Assembly: GCA_028691975.1 (NCBI GenBank)
Contig: JAQUYF010000003.1
Location: forward strand, 1 to 64,000
Length of the DNA stretch: 64,000 nt
From: Bacteroidales bacterium
Lineage (GTDB): Bacteria; Bacteroidota; Bacteroidia; Bacteroidales; UBA932
Reading direction: 5' to 3'
Shown: positions 17,939-28,800 of the stretch, in pieces
Layout of the letters: each line of letters begins with the position of its first letter
Numbering within the stretch: the first letter of the stretch is position 1
Notes under the pieces: model-generated
The model's input: only the letters and a program-made list of their open reading frames with translations
Told to the model about the DNA's origin: nothing
Databases searched by the model: none
Program-made: the position numbers and the translations under genes

Positions 17939-19450
17939 TTATTTTTTTATTCTGAGAATTTTGTCGGCAATATGGTTGACCTCTTCCGAAATCTTGAGCT
18001 TGTATATTAATGTGCATCCGATTGCTACAACCACAAATGTACGCACAATACCCTCTACTATCTGCAAGAAAAGATAGCTGATGTTACATTGTGATGAGAC
18101 AAATCTTGATATCAGGTAATTGAATGCCAAAAGTAAAATGGCAATGAAGACAACCTTCAGTTGATTGATTGAAAATATGGAGGTTTTGAGCTTGACCCAT
18201 GTCACAGTCAAAATCACTCCGTAGTATATTGCGTATGAAAAAAGTGTCGCGCAAGCCGCTCCGTTCATTCCCCATAGCGGAATGAGCATATTGTTGAGTA
18301 TTATGGCCGTAGTGGTGAGAATTATGGCGAAAAACAGCGACACATAATAATATTTTGAATATCCTACAACTGAATATCCTATCTGGAAGGTAGAATAAAG
18401 CAAACGTGAGATCGACAGTATGCAGACGACAGTTTTTCCGGACATATAGGTCTCTCCGTTAGGTAAGATATTGAAGATCAGGTCTAAATTAATCCAGAGA
18501 CAAATAAAAATCAGTATTCCTGCCAACAGTTGATGAAGTGACACTTTTTTGAGTAGAACGTTTGCCGCTTTGATGTCATTATCCTTGATTGCCTGTGAAA
18601 GTTGGGGTTGAACTATGGTACTTAAAGAACGGGAGGGAATGTCAATTATCGTGGCGATATAAGTTGCGATTGCAAATATGCCGGTGTATTGGAGACCCAT
18701 TTTTGCCGAGACAAAAAAGCTGTTTAGAAGTGGGGTAATGTTGCCCATTAAGGCACTAAGAATCAAAAACAAGGTATAGAATGCAAAGGATCGTTTTATT
18801 TCCGGCGTGATAAACTTGAAATCCGGCTTGAAGGAGACTTTGCCGAAGCTGCAGACATATATTACATTGATTACTGCTGCCAAAAAGTATATTATACAGT
18901 ATGCAATTACAAGGGCATCAAGATCAATAATTTTGAGGCCAAAAAGAATATAACTGACAAGCAGCCCGAGTCTTATTCCCACCTCCCGTATCATTTTAGG
19001 TACGGAAATTCGCATTAAAATGTTTGCATTTGTCTCAAATACAGACAAATACAACATTGAAAAGGAGAGAGGGATGATAAAGTAAAAGTAATTGACAAAT
19101 AAAGGAGAATTATCTGCAAACTGCTTGATAACCATATCTTTAAAGGCAAGGAACAGAATAAGATAAATTAGAAAACCTATGAAAGGAACTATAAGGCTCC
19201 AGAAAAAGATACCGTGATCCTTCGTGTTTTTATCCTTGAAATAGGGAAAAAATCGCAACATTGAAGAATTTGTTCCAAGTTGCGCTAATCCGGCCAGTAG
19301 AACGGATGCATCCACAAGTACCCTTGTAAGGCCTATTTCCTCCTGGGTGAGGTAATGGGTCAGGATAAAAAAAGTAGTAATAAAGCCGATAGCTATACCT
19401 ACATAGTTGGCAATGGTCCCCTTTATGCTTTGTCTAATTACTACTCCCAT
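17939..19450 (-). CDS. Polysaccharide flippase (Wzx/MOP family)
   Basis: A 503-residue MOP-superfamily transporter with about 14 hydrophobic helices, including IKGTIANYVGIAIGFITT at the N-terminus and LTQEEIGLTRVLVDASVLL after the first helix. It probably flips a lipid-linked oligosaccharide across the inner membrane. The start is ATG 19450, giving MGVVIRQSIKG; a longer frame from 19510 would begin upstream of the promoter at 19469-19476, so it is rejected. It is followed by the YfhO gene. Confidence 0.87.
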   Translation of the reverse strand: MGVVIRQSIKGTIANYVGIAIGFITTFFILTHYLTQEEIGLTRVLVDASVLLAGLAQLGTNSSMLRFFPYFKDKNTKDHGIFFWSLIVPFIGFLIYLILFLAFKDMVIKQFADNSPLFVNYFYFIIPLSFSMLYLSVFETNANILMRISVPKMIREVGIRLGLLVSYILFGLKIIDLDALVIAYCIIYFLAAVINVIYVCSFGKVSFKPDFKFITPEIKRSFAFYTLFLILSALMGNITPLLNSFFVSAKMGLQYTGIFAIATYIATIIDIPSRSLSTIVQPQLSQAIKDNDIKAANVLLKKVSLHQLLAGILIFICLWINLDLIFNILPNGETYMSGKTVVCILSISRLLYSTFQIGYSVVGYSKYYYVSLFFAIILTTTAIILNNMLIPLWGMNGAACATLFSYAIYYGVILTVTWVKLKTSIFSINQLKVVFIAILLLAFNYLISRFVSSQCNISYLFLQIVEGIVRTFVVVAIGCTLIYKLKISEEVNHIADKILRIKK

Positions 19451-19468
19451 ATATGGTTTTCTATGTTG

Positions 19469-19476
19469 CAAATATA
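19469..19476 (-). promoter_or_regulatory. -7 promoter box of the flippase-yfhO operon
   Basis: Minus strand TATATTTG followed by C, an exact TAnnTTTGY match, 19 bases before the ATG at 19450. It decides the start of the flippase. Confidence 0.72.
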
Positions 19477-19564
19477 CTAAAAATGCCGTTATGTGCACTT
19501 TTGCCGCCAAATCATTTTTTCGGATGTCGAAAAAACACTAATTATAATTCCCGGTTTTTATTAC

Positions 19565-19572
19565 TACATTTG
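19565..19572 (+). promoter_or_regulatory. -7 promoter box of the LruC lipoprotein gene
   Basis: TACATTTG followed by C, exact match to the Bacteroidota element; start of transcription expected near 19579. The leader carries AGGAGG at 19594-19599, 8 bases before the ATG. A strong Shine-Dalgarno sequence is unusual in this window. Confidence 0.7.
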
Positions 19573-19607
19573 CGCCGTATTAAACAAAGGTATAGGAGGA
19601 TATTATT

Positions 19608-21623
19608 ATGAGACGTATTTTTATTTTGTTTACATCAATGGTTTTGGTAGTTACATCATGTGTACGCTATCAGGAGCCGCAGACGGATAAGGACAAACCT
19701 TCCGAAGATCTTGTGCTTGATTTCGCTTTTGAGACCAGGACCGAGAGAACAATAACTGTTACTGCAATTATTGAATTGGGTAAAGGCGCCGCAGGTGTGC
19801 TTTTCATTGTGTTTGTTGAAAACCCTTACGGAGAAGAGGGAGAGAGAAATTCGGAGATATTGCCTATTTATCAAGGCTATACGGAGGCATCCGGAAAGTT
19901 GACAATTCCAATTAACATACCGAACAGTACAGAGAGAATATATGTACTTCCGGAGTATGCAGGCTTTGGCCCAATGCTGGATTTCTCAACCAAGGACTTC
20001 GGTGAATCTCTTTCTCTTGATTTCAAGGGTACGCAGTTGCCTGAAGGGACGAAAACAAAAGCTGCAACAAAGGCATCCGTTGCACCTCGAGATGCGATAA
20101 AGAAGGGTGTCAATTACAATTTTTATACTTACTACACTGAGTCGGAATATAACGCAGCTGACGGAGTGTTGGATTCAGGTTGCGAACTTGTTTCTTATGA
20201 GGCACTCTCTACAGAGTTTAAGTCAATGGTTAATGACTGGTTCCCTGAGTCCGGCTTCAATTATAGTAGCGAGCTTACAACCGATTCCGATCTGTATATT
20301 GCAAGTGACGATACTGAAGTCTGGCTTACTTACATTGGCGATGGCGGTTATAGCAATAATAATCCGAATATTTGGAATTCTTTATATTTTTACACATATA
20401 CGGATGCTACAAAGCCGAATGCCACTTATTTCGAGCCTGGTCTTATAGCAAAGACTAACGCTATTCAACTGACTGCTGCGTTTATCAATACCTATCCGGA
20501 CAAGACCGCCTCAGGTACTAAAGTTCAGCTTTTGTACTGGAATGGCACAAAATACGTTTCTTCTTTCCCTGTAGGTACGTATATAGGATTTGCATTGGTT
20601 AACTTCGGGTACAAGAAGTCTAACGGTACTGTTGGCTTCAATATTGAACGTGGAAAAGAAAAATTCACAACGCATACATTGAATACCGACGGTCAGATTC
20701 ACGGTATTTTCCAATGGAGTGATCTCTATCAATGTTTTGTATTGGGTATGGAAAATTACAACGTGAAAGATGCAGACTTCAATGACCTGCTTCTGAAGAT
20801 TACAACGTCAAAGAAGGCAGACCTTGCAGTTGAGAGACCTACTCCTAATGTTTCGGCTCCGGAATATTCATACGCAGGTACTGTGGCATACGAAGATACA
20901 TGGCCTGACAAGGGAGATTATGATATGAATGATTTTGTGACGGACTATCAATATGACCTGATTAAGGTTGCAGGGACAAACACTATTTCGGGTATCAGGG
21001 TAACTTTCCACCCTCTTGCTGCCGGTGCCTCTCAGGTAAACGGTTTCGGAGTGCAGATACCTATCCTTACCACAAATATTGCAAGTGTTACCGGTGGTAC
21101 CCTTGAAGATGGTCAGACATTAGCTACTACGATTGTATATGATGATGTAAAAAGTGCTTTTGGTGGTGTGGAAGGGTTTGTAAATACGGTACATGGTAAG
21201 CCTGTGATTTCGGCTTCAACTGCTGTTATCGAATACACTTTCGTTACCCCTTTGAATGAGAAAAATGTCTATTTCAGCGGTATCAATCCTTTCCTGTATA
21301 AGGCTGAAGATCGTGGAAGAGAGATACACCTTGTCAATTATGCACCTACTTTAAAGGCCAATATGAACACATTCGGTACATTGTATGACAAGTCAGTTCC
21401 TTCCAGCGGCGTTTATTACAGAATGGATAATACATTCCCTTGGGCTGTAGATATAGCCAAGTCTCATTTGACAGTTTGGAAGTATCCAAGAGAAAAGATT
21501 AACATCAAAGATACTTATACTCACTTCGGCGGATGGGTGGACAATCCTCAGATTGTTTGGTATGATGCTACTGTTGCAGACAACATCGTTCCCGAAAACA
21601 TCTTTGTGAATGTGGAAGAGTAA
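19608..21623 (+). CDS. LruC-domain lipoprotein
   Basis: A 671-residue surface or periplasmic lipoprotein of unknown function. The signal peptide ends in a lipobox, LVVTSC (Cys about residue 17). Beta-rich segments follow. A DUF4114-like stretch (LGMENYNVKDADFNDLLLK) lies near residue 380, and the C-terminal LruC domain opens with DTWPDKGDYDMNDFVTDY near residue 430; the Asp-rich loop looks calcium-binding. Such lipoproteins occur next to surface-glycan or adhesion genes in Bacteroidota. Transcribed alone: its own promoter lies upstream and a hairpin terminator follows. Confidence 0.82.
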   Translation: MRRIFILFTSMVLVVTSCVRYQEPQTDKDKPSEDLVLDFAFETRTERTITVTAIIELGKGAAGVLFIVFVENPYGEEGERNSEILPIYQGYTEASGKLTIPINIPNSTERIYVLPEYAGFGPMLDFSTKDFGESLSLDFKGTQLPEGTKTKAATKASVAPRDAIKKGVNYNFYTYYTESEYNAADGVLDSGCELVSYEALSTEFKSMVNDWFPESGFNYSSELTTDSDLYIASDDTEVWLTYIGDGGYSNNNPNIWNSLYFYTYTDATKPNATYFEPGLIAKTNAIQLTAAFINTYPDKTASGTKVQLLYWNGTKYVSSFPVGTYIGFALVNFGYKKSNGTVGFNIERGKEKFTTHTLNTDGQIHGIFQWSDLYQCFVLGMENYNVKDADFNDLLLKITTSKKADLAVERPTPNVSAPEYSYAGTVAYEDTWPDKGDYDMNDFVTDYQYDLIKVAGTNTISGIRVTFHPLAAGASQVNGFGVQIPILTTNIASVTGGTLEDGQTLATTIVYDDVKSAFGGVEGFVNTVHGKPVISASTAVIEYTFVTPLNEKNVYFSGINPFLYKAEDRGREIHLVNYAPTLKANMNTFGTLYDKSVPSSGVYYRMDNTFPWAVDIAKSHLTVWKYPREKINIKDTYTHFGGWVDNPQIVWYDATVADNIVPENIFVNVEE

Positions 21624-21644
21624 GAGTTGATGGATAGTTATATC

Positions 21645-21680
21645 AAAGGGGATGGCTAATAAGTAGTCATCCCCTTTTTT
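21645..21680. terminator. Rho-independent terminator between convergent genes
   Basis: Ten-base arms AAAGGGGATG (21645-21654) and CATCCCCTTT (21668-21677) with a 13-base loop, followed by more T. It ends the LruC gene on the plus strand and may serve the hexokinase operon on the minus strand less efficiently. The loop contains GGCTAA, shared by other terminators here. Confidence 0.85.
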
Positions 21681-21700
21681 AGATCCATGGATCACACGGA

Positions 21701-22930
21701 CTATTTGGACAGTGCGGCAATGGCGCTGCCTATAAGGTTTACGTTTTGTGCCTGATTGAAGACAACCTGAGTCTTCGGCATTCCGAAGTCACCTAAAAGA
21801 GCATTGATGCCATCCATCACTATTTCATGGTAATCCTTTCCGAAATCGTATTTGCTCCAAAACAGGCTGCCGTCGGCTGTAACGAGTACTTTCCTGACAG
21901 GTTTCCTGTCTAACGAAGACAGTTTGACTATGAGTCCGGCAAGGGATGCGGCCACAAGCAAAGCAGAACGTCTGTAGATCTGGCATGCAACGGTTACATA
22001 TTGCTCTTCGTGAATGTCAGGATAGTTCATCATGTCTGTCAAGTCCTTGGCATTGAAGTTTTTATCAAATTTGTTCAGGGGAAAAGAGGATTGCATCACC
22101 TCTCCCAAATACATTCCTGATACTGCCTTTTCAAAGCGTTGACGTCCACGGCTGCCAGAGTTGAAATCGACAAATTCATCAATCTTTGTCAGATAAGGAG
22201 GCCTGAAGTTGCCTGACTCAAAGTTAACAGGTATATCAGAACTGAAGTCGACACCTTTCATTCCCTTGATCTTACCTATAGCTGAGGCGGGTATCATGGC
22301 GGCCATATTGGTACCGGTACCTACAATCAGGCCGATGTAGGCATCGTATCCCGGAATGGCCATACCTGCAAACAGACTTGCTACAGTGTCGTTTATGACC
22401 TTGATTCCCGTGAATTTAGGGGTTGTATTTTTATTCAGGTAGTTTAGCAGGTGTTCTCCGACAGGCTTACCCTCCATTTCAGGGATATTCACACCTTTGG
22501 TCCAATATTTTAGCTTAGCGTCTCCATTTTGCAGAGAATCTGCAGGATAGGAGAAGCAATACCCGATAGGCATCTCCTTTTCGCGTACAAGCGAAATAAT
22601 CGGGTCGGCCATAGCCCGGAGCAACTTTTCTTCAGTATAGCCTGGCTCTTTGATCTTTTCAAGATTTTGCTTGATTCCCTGATTATTAGGGTGCACTTCT
22701 GTCTTTCCGTTGAGGATGGTGACTTTTGCCACTCGGTAGTTTGTACCACCAAGGTCCAACACTGTTGCCGTTCCCTCTACCTTGTCGGATTTAGGTTGGA
22801 TAAAAGTAGGAAGGCAGGCTAATTCATTGTTGCTGTCATCATTAGATAGACCTTCGTCAATTCTTCTCTGGAGTTCGTTGGCAATCTCTTTTAACTGTTC
22901 GCAAGAGAGTGCGAATATGTTTTCTGTCAT
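21701..22930 (-). CDS. Hexokinase family protein
   Basis: A 409-residue sugar kinase with the actin/hexokinase fold. The phosphate-1 loop is ATVLDLGGTNYRVAKV, a sugar-binding region reads SYPADSLQNGDAKL, and phosphate-2 is IGLIVGTGTNMA. A segment VNFESGNFRPPYLTKIDEFVD matches eukaryote-type hexokinases rather than bacterial glucokinase (ROK). Predicted cytosolic; phosphorylates glucose or a related hexose released by the neighbouring glycosidases. It lies 9 bases after galM in the same minus-strand operon. Confidence 0.85.
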   Translation of the reverse strand: MTENIFALSCEQLKEIANELQRRIDEGLSNDDSNNELACLPTFIQPKSDKVEGTATVLDLGGTNYRVAKVTILNGKTEVHPNNQGIKQNLEKIKEPGYTEEKLLRAMADPIISLVREKEMPIGYCFSYPADSLQNGDAKLKYWTKGVNIPEMEGKPVGEHLLNYLNKNTTPKFTGIKVINDTVASLFAGMAIPGYDAYIGLIVGTGTNMAAMIPASAIGKIKGMKGVDFSSDIPVNFESGNFRPPYLTKIDEFVDFNSGSRGRQRFEKAVSGMYLGEVMQSSFPLNKFDKNFNAKDLTDMMNYPDIHEEQYVTVACQIYRRSALLVAASLAGLIVKLSSLDRKPVRKVLVTADGSLFWSKYDFGKDYHEIVMDGINALLGDFGMPKTQVVFNQAQNVNLIGSAIAALSK

Positions 22931-22939
22931 AGTTGTAAG

Positions 22940-24019
22940 TTATTTCGTGTCAAATGAATAGTAAGTCGTGGTAGAATAAGTTTCTCCAGGGCGCAATACC
23001 GGAGAAGGAAACATAAAATGGTTGGGGGCATCGGGAAAATTTTGAGTTTCGAGAGCAACTCCCGTTCTATAGCTGTGCCGGTCTCCATTTCTGCCAACAT
23101 CCTTGCCGTCCATAAAGTTGCCGCTGTAAAACTGAAGTCCCTTTTGATCTGTCATAACCCTCATCGTGATACCGGTAGAAGGCTCATAGAGTTCTGCTGC
23201 AAAAGTCATTGCTTTCGGATTGCCTGAAGGCTTGTTGAGGACCCAGTTGTGGTCATATCCTCCGGCAAATGCTATCTGTTCGTAATCAAGTGTGTTAATT
23301 CTGTCTCCAATGGCAGTCGGGATTCTAAAGTCTAACGGTGTACCTTCAACAGGAATAATGGCACCTGTAGGAATAAGCTCACTGTCAACAGGGGTGAAGC
23401 TATCGGCATTGATAGTAAGTATATGAGTATTGGTAGTGTGTGCGGATGTTCCATGCAGGTTGAAATAGGCATGCGAGGTAAGATTGATAATGGTCGGAGC
23501 ATCTGTAGTAGCTTCATAGCTGATTTCCAATTTATTGTCAGGCAGGAGCGAATAAGTTACGGCAACTTTTAGATTGCCAGGATAACCTTCTTCTCCGTCT
23601 TTTGATAAATACTCCATCTTGACCTTATAGTTGCTCAGTTGCGTAGCTTTCCAAAGTTTTGAACTGAAGCCGTTGGTGCCGCCGTGCAGATGATTCTTTC
23701 CGTCATTGAGGGAGAGATGGTAAGTTGTACCGTCAAGGGTAAATTCTCCTTTTCCGATACGATTGCCGTATCTGCCGACAATCGGGCCGCAATTGATATC
23801 CGAAGAGTTGTAATACTCTTGAACAGTGTCATATCCCCAAACAACTTCGGTAGGAAGGCCGTTGGCTGCAGGGACAACGATGGAAGTGATTCGCGCGCCG
23901 TAATTGGTGACTTTGACCTCCATTCCGTTGCCGTTGTTCATTGTATAGATTTGAGCTGTTTCCTGAGTGCAGGAGAGCGATAAAAACACAATAAGAGTAA
24001 AAAGAGGAAAATTTTTCAT
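22940..24019 (-). CDS. galM: Galactose mutarotase (aldose 1-epimerase), lipoprotein
   Basis: Interconverts the alpha and beta anomers of aldoses. A lipoprotein signal ends in FLSLSC (Cys about residue 17), so the enzyme is periplasmic or on the surface, unlike cytosolic GalM. Family motifs: VTNYGARITSIVVP, GRYGNRIGKGEFTLDG, NDGKNHLHGGTNGF with catalytic His, THAYF-type NLTSHAYFNLHG with the second catalytic His, and GVALETQNFPDAPN with the Glu base. The extracellular location fits sugars released by nearby secreted glycosidases. Divergent from the GH2 gene at 24069. Confidence 0.92.
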   Translation of the reverse strand: MKNFPLFTLIVFLSLSCTQETAQIYTMNNGNGMEVKVTNYGARITSIVVPAANGLPTEVVWGYDTVQEYYNSSDINCGPIVGRYGNRIGKGEFTLDGTTYHLSLNDGKNHLHGGTNGFSSKLWKATQLSNYKVKMEYLSKDGEEGYPGNLKVAVTYSLLPDNKLEISYEATTDAPTIINLTSHAYFNLHGTSAHTTNTHILTINADSFTPVDSELIPTGAIIPVEGTPLDFRIPTAIGDRINTLDYEQIAFAGGYDHNWVLNKPSGNPKAMTFAAELYEPSTGITMRVMTDQKGLQFYSGNFMDGKDVGRNGDRHSYRTGVALETQNFPDAPNHFMFPSPVLRPGETYSTTTYYSFDTK

Positions 24020-24068
24020 ATATTTATGTCCTAATTATAATTTTCAATAAAAAACAACCTATAAATTT

Positions 24069-25874
24069 ATGAAACATTTTTGGATTACAGCACTTTTAAT
24101 TCTTATATCGGCCACTTCATTTGCTCAATGGCAGCCTGCAGGTGACAGGATTAAGACTCGGTGGGCTGACAACGTTGACCCTCAGAATCCACTTCCCGAG
24201 TATCCACGGCCTATTATGCAACGGGCACAGTGGCAAAATTTGAATGGGCTTTGGGATTATGCAATCCTCCCTGCAGGACAAATTCCTTCAGAATTTCAGG
24301 GTCGGATACTTGTCCCTTTTGCTGTCGAATCGAGTCTTTCGGGAGTAGGGAAAAAGGTGGGTGAGGAGAATGAAATATGGTACACGAGAAGTTTTAATAT
24401 ACCGGGGAAATGGAGTGGAAAGAGAATACTTCTTCACTTTGGAGCAGTTGACTGGAAGGCGGATGTTTGGGTAAATAATATTAAGGTTGGAAGTCATACC
24501 GGTGGATATACTTCGTTTGAGTTTGACATTACGGCTGCTTTGGTCAAGGGCGAGAATACTCTGAAAGTGAAAGTGTGGGATCCAGCAAATAAAAGTTTTC
24601 AACCTCGTGGAAAGCAGGTTGCTGAGCCGAGAGGTATCTGGTACACTTCGGTTACTGGTATCTGGCAGACTGTATGGATAGAACCGGTACCTGAAAAGTA
24701 CATAGTATCTCTAAAGACTACGCCCGATCCGGATAGAAGTCTTTTTAGAGTTGAAGCTATTCTCTCACAATGTGATAAATCCGGCATCATTGAGGTCGTA
24801 TTTTCCGAAGGGGGAAAAGTAGTGGCTTCCGGAAAGTCACTTGTCGGCACTGCAGTGGAGGTATCAATAAAAGATCCTGAACTTTGGAGCCCACAGAAGC
24901 CGTTCCTGTATGATATGGAAGTATCTCTGATCAGCAACGGTACTGTAATAGACAGGGTTACAAGTTATGCGGCAATGCGCAAAATCTCTTACGCAAAAGA
25001 TAAAGACGGTATTATGCGCATGATGCTCAACAATAAAGCACTATTTCAATATGGTCCGCTTGATCAGGGATGGTGGCCTGACGGACTTTACACGGCTCCG
25101 ACAGATGAGGCATTAGCATACGATATTGCCATGACTAAAGAGATGGGATTCAATATGATACGTAAGCATGTGAAGGTGGAGCCTGCCCGCTGGTATTATC
25201 ATTGTGATAAGCTTGGCGTCATTGTCTGGCAGGACATGCCGAGCGGTGACGGTTCTTCCCAATGGGATATGAGAGGTTTCTTTACAGGGACAGAGTATGA
25301 CCGTACTCCGGAGTCGGAAGCTAATTACCGTAAAGAGTGGAAAGAGATAATGGACTATCTTTACAGCTATCCTTGTATTGCAGTATGGGTTCCGTTTAAT
25401 GAGGGATGGGGGCAGTTTAAGACAAAGGAGATTGCGGTATGGACCAAACAATACGACCCTTCAAGACTTGTGAATTCTGCAAGTGGTGGCAATCATTTTG
25501 TATGCGGAGATATTCTCGATCTTCACAATTATCCGAACCCTGATATGTACCTGTATGATACACAGCGTGTAACGGTGTTGGGTGAGTACGGTGGCATCGG
25601 CTATGTCATCAAGGATCATATCTGGGAGCCGGATCGCAATTGGGGTTATGTCAAATTCAATAGTTCAGACGAAGTTACATCCGAGTATATCAAATATGCA
25701 GAGATGCTTAAGTCTATGATTAAGAGAGGCTTTTCGGCTGCTGTTTATACTCAGACCACTGATGTGGAGATAGAAGTTAACGGTCTTATGACATACGATC
25801 GCAAAGTTGTTAAACCTGACCTTGAGAAGATCAAAGAAATAAACACTTCTATATGTAACTCATTGGCAGAGTAA
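24069..25874 (+). CDS. Secreted glycoside hydrolase family 2 enzyme
   Basis: A 601-residue GH2 enzyme with a signal peptide ending near SATSFAQ. The sugar-binding jelly roll is at about residues 40-190 (WYTRSFNIPGKWSGKRILL, and FGAVDWKADVWVNN). An immunoglobulin-like domain follows, then the TIM barrel from about 300. The acid/base Glu is in VPFNEGWGQF (about residue 444) and the nucleophile Glu in VLGEYGGIG (about 507). The length is well below LacZ; the substrate may be a beta-galactoside, beta-glucuronide or beta-mannoside. It ends exactly where the convergent GH3-GH29 gene stops, with no terminator between. Confidence 0.88.
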   Translation: MKHFWITALLILISATSFAQWQPAGDRIKTRWADNVDPQNPLPEYPRPIMQRAQWQNLNGLWDYAILPAGQIPSEFQGRILVPFAVESSLSGVGKKVGEENEIWYTRSFNIPGKWSGKRILLHFGAVDWKADVWVNNIKVGSHTGGYTSFEFDITAALVKGENTLKVKVWDPANKSFQPRGKQVAEPRGIWYTSVTGIWQTVWIEPVPEKYIVSLKTTPDPDRSLFRVEAILSQCDKSGIIEVVFSEGGKVVASGKSLVGTAVEVSIKDPELWSPQKPFLYDMEVSLISNGTVIDRVTSYAAMRKISYAKDKDGIMRMMLNNKALFQYGPLDQGWWPDGLYTAPTDEALAYDIAMTKEMGFNMIRKHVKVEPARWYYHCDKLGVIVWQDMPSGDGSSQWDMRGFFTGTEYDRTPESEANYRKEWKEIMDYLYSYPCIAVWVPFNEGWGQFKTKEIAVWTKQYDPSRLVNSASGGNHFVCGDILDLHNYPNPDMYLYDTQRVTVLGEYGGIGYVIKDHIWEPDRNWGYVKFNSSDEVTSEYIKYAEMLKSMIKRGFSAAVYTQTTDVEIEVNGLMTYDRKVVKPDLEKIKEINTSICNSLAE

Positions 25875-28800
25875 TCAATAAAGTTCTACGTTGTTGATTA
25901 CGGGACAGGCACGTGAGCGTTTGACGGTGACTTTTACGGCGGTAGCAGGGCATGGCTTCCATCGAAGGATTCGTTTGTAGCCGATGGTCGTTCCCTCTGC
26001 TGTTTCTACCCATGGTTGGTTGTCACTTGAGCGACATTCTACCTTAAAGGATTCTATTCTCTGTCCTAAGGCTATGTATTCTTGCAACATAATAGCACTG
26101 ATTGTTTGAGGTCTGTCCAAGTTTATAGTAAATGAACTTGTTGAGACTTTGTCGTCAGTTGTCCAGTAAGTGTCATACAATCCGTCAGTCAGATGTGCAG
26201 CTGCATATTTGGACTTTCTACTTCTCGTGTTGGACGCGGTTACCGTGGCATTTGCAGCCAAATTATGGCCGAAGGCTTTTTCCCGAGCTGCTCGAAATTC
26301 CATCAGTCGTGCCGAGTCGGCAGGGTGGATGCGTCCGCGGCGGTCAGGTGGTACATTCAATATCAGGTTGGCATTTCTGCCTACTGAATTGCAGTATATC
26401 GTCATAAGTTCATCAACAGACTTTACCTTATCGTCGGTAGAAGAGGAGTAAAACCACCCCGGACGTATGGAAACATCCGCTTCGGCCGGAATCCAGGAGG
26501 CTCCGTCACGATTGCCGTGATTGAGGATTTCAGATGAAGGAGCTTTTAGCCCGGGCTCAAACCCTTCAACATCGAGCCTTGACCAGTTGGTCTCTCCTGC
26601 AAAGCCATTCTCATTGCCTACCCAGTGACATCCTGGCCCTACATCGCTGAATATCACTGCGTATGGAGAGTTGAGATAGACACTGTTGTTGAAAAGTGGC
26701 CAGTCATACTCCTGAATCTTCTCTTTTGAGCCGTTCGCTCCGTCAAACCACTGTTCGAAGAGTGGTCCGTAGCGGGCATGAACTTCTTTAATAGTGTTGG
26801 CAAAGACCTCATTGTACTCAGGTGTTCCGTAAGCAGGGTGATTCTGGTCCCATGGTGAAATATAGACTCCCAATTTAATGCCTTCAGCTTTACAGGCTTC
26901 AGAAAGTTCTTGCAGTACGTCACCCTTGCCGCCTCTCCACTTGCTCTCGCGTACAGTATGGGAGCTGTATTTGCTTGGCCACAGGCAAAATCCGTCATGG
27001 TGCTTTGCCGTGATTATGATTGCAGTCATTCCTGCATTCTTCGCCACTTTTGCCCACTGACGACAGTCAAGTGCTTCAGGAGCAAATACTTCAGGGTTCT
27101 CTTTTCCATCACCCCATTCAACATCCGTAAATGTGTTGGGTCCAAAATGTACGAACATATAGTATTCCATCTTCTGCCACGCTAACTGCTGCGGTGAAGG
27201 TGTGGGTCCGAAAGGAGCTACCGGATCTTCTATAATGCATATCTGATGAGCGTTACCGGATTGGAATGCCACCGGACCTGCCATTTGTACAAGTTTGTTG
27301 TCTTTATCCAGCAGGGAGATTTGCTGCGGCGCAACGGCAAATGTGACAGTGCGGCTATCGCCGGTCGGGATGAAAACCCGCTCATATCCTACAAGGTACT
27401 TGAGAGGTGCCTTTAATTTGCTGTTTGGAAATGAGGCAAAGAGTTGAACAACTTCTTCTCCGTCACAGGATCCTGTGTTAGTGACGTGTACAGTGACCTT
27501 TACAGTGTCACCGACAACCCCTTCTATTTCATCCATCATGCAGTCAAAAGTTGTGTAACTTAGCCCATATCCGAATTCATATAAAGGTTTACCTTTGAAA
27601 TATCGATATGTCCTGCCATCCATACTGTAATCGTCAAATTCAGGTATGTCATCAATATTCCTGTAAAAAGTAACCGGAAGCTTGCCTGAAGGATTGTAGT
27701 CTCCGAAAAGAACGTCGGCCACAGCATTTCCTCCCTCTTGCCCGGGATACCAAACCTCTAAGATAGCAGGTATATTTTCGGCCTCCCAATTGATTGCAAC
27801 AGCACTTCCATTGCATAGAACAAGAGCTGTCGGCTTTCCGAGAGCCATTATTTTACGTGCAAGATTGCTCTGTATTTGTGGTAACTGTATGTCGAGTCTG
27901 TCCCCCTTTTCAAATCCTTTTACCTTGACAGGCATCTCTTCACCTTCAAGTTGAGGGCTTAGCCCCATACATAAAATGACAATATCCGCATCTTCGGCAA
28001 CATCAATGGCTTTCGATTCAAGATCCTCAGGCTTTTCCCATAGAAGTCTTGTCATCGGATATTCAGTATCATTTTGAAAAAAAGTCATTAAGAGGGGATA
28101 TGCTTTACCCCCTTCGAGAGAGACCTTTTCATATCTCTTCTGCGGCTGATGCGAATCGTTGCACTTTGCAATCTCTGTGTTGTCTATGTAAAGTGTAAAG
28201 CCATTAAAACCCTCGCCTCCGATATAGTACTCTCCTGTTACAGGGGGAACAAAATAGCCTGACCATTTTACCGAGAAATGCTCATAATCACCTCCGGCAG
28301 GGGAGCTATTCCACCATCTGAAGTCTACAGTTGAGTCAATTCGAGATAATTGTCGTTTTCCGCTCAGGTCGCTACTTCTGTAGTACTCTCCTATTAATCC
28401 GTTGATAGTCAGTGTGCTGTCCGTGTATAAGTATTTATAATCGATTACTGTCAGATAAGGAAGTGTTTCGGCAAGTCTGCACCCTGGGGCATAAACCACC
28501 TCGGCATCTGTTATCTTTGTCTTAATGCCGTCAAGTAGTGTGATCGGATGTGTCGGAAATCCATTATAGTTGGCAAGCAGCACATCAGTATCATCTCCGT
28601 TAGGGCCTATGACGGCAATTTTTTTTACATCCTTCGAAAAAGGAAGCGTACCGTTGCTGTTTTTAAGTAGAACTATAGATTTTTGTGCCGCTTTACGTGC
28701 AAGAGAGCGATGCTCTTCGCTCTCAACTACGCTGTATGGGATAGAAGAGTATGGCACCTCTGATTCCCTGTCAAACTGACCAAGCTTCATGCGGGCTATA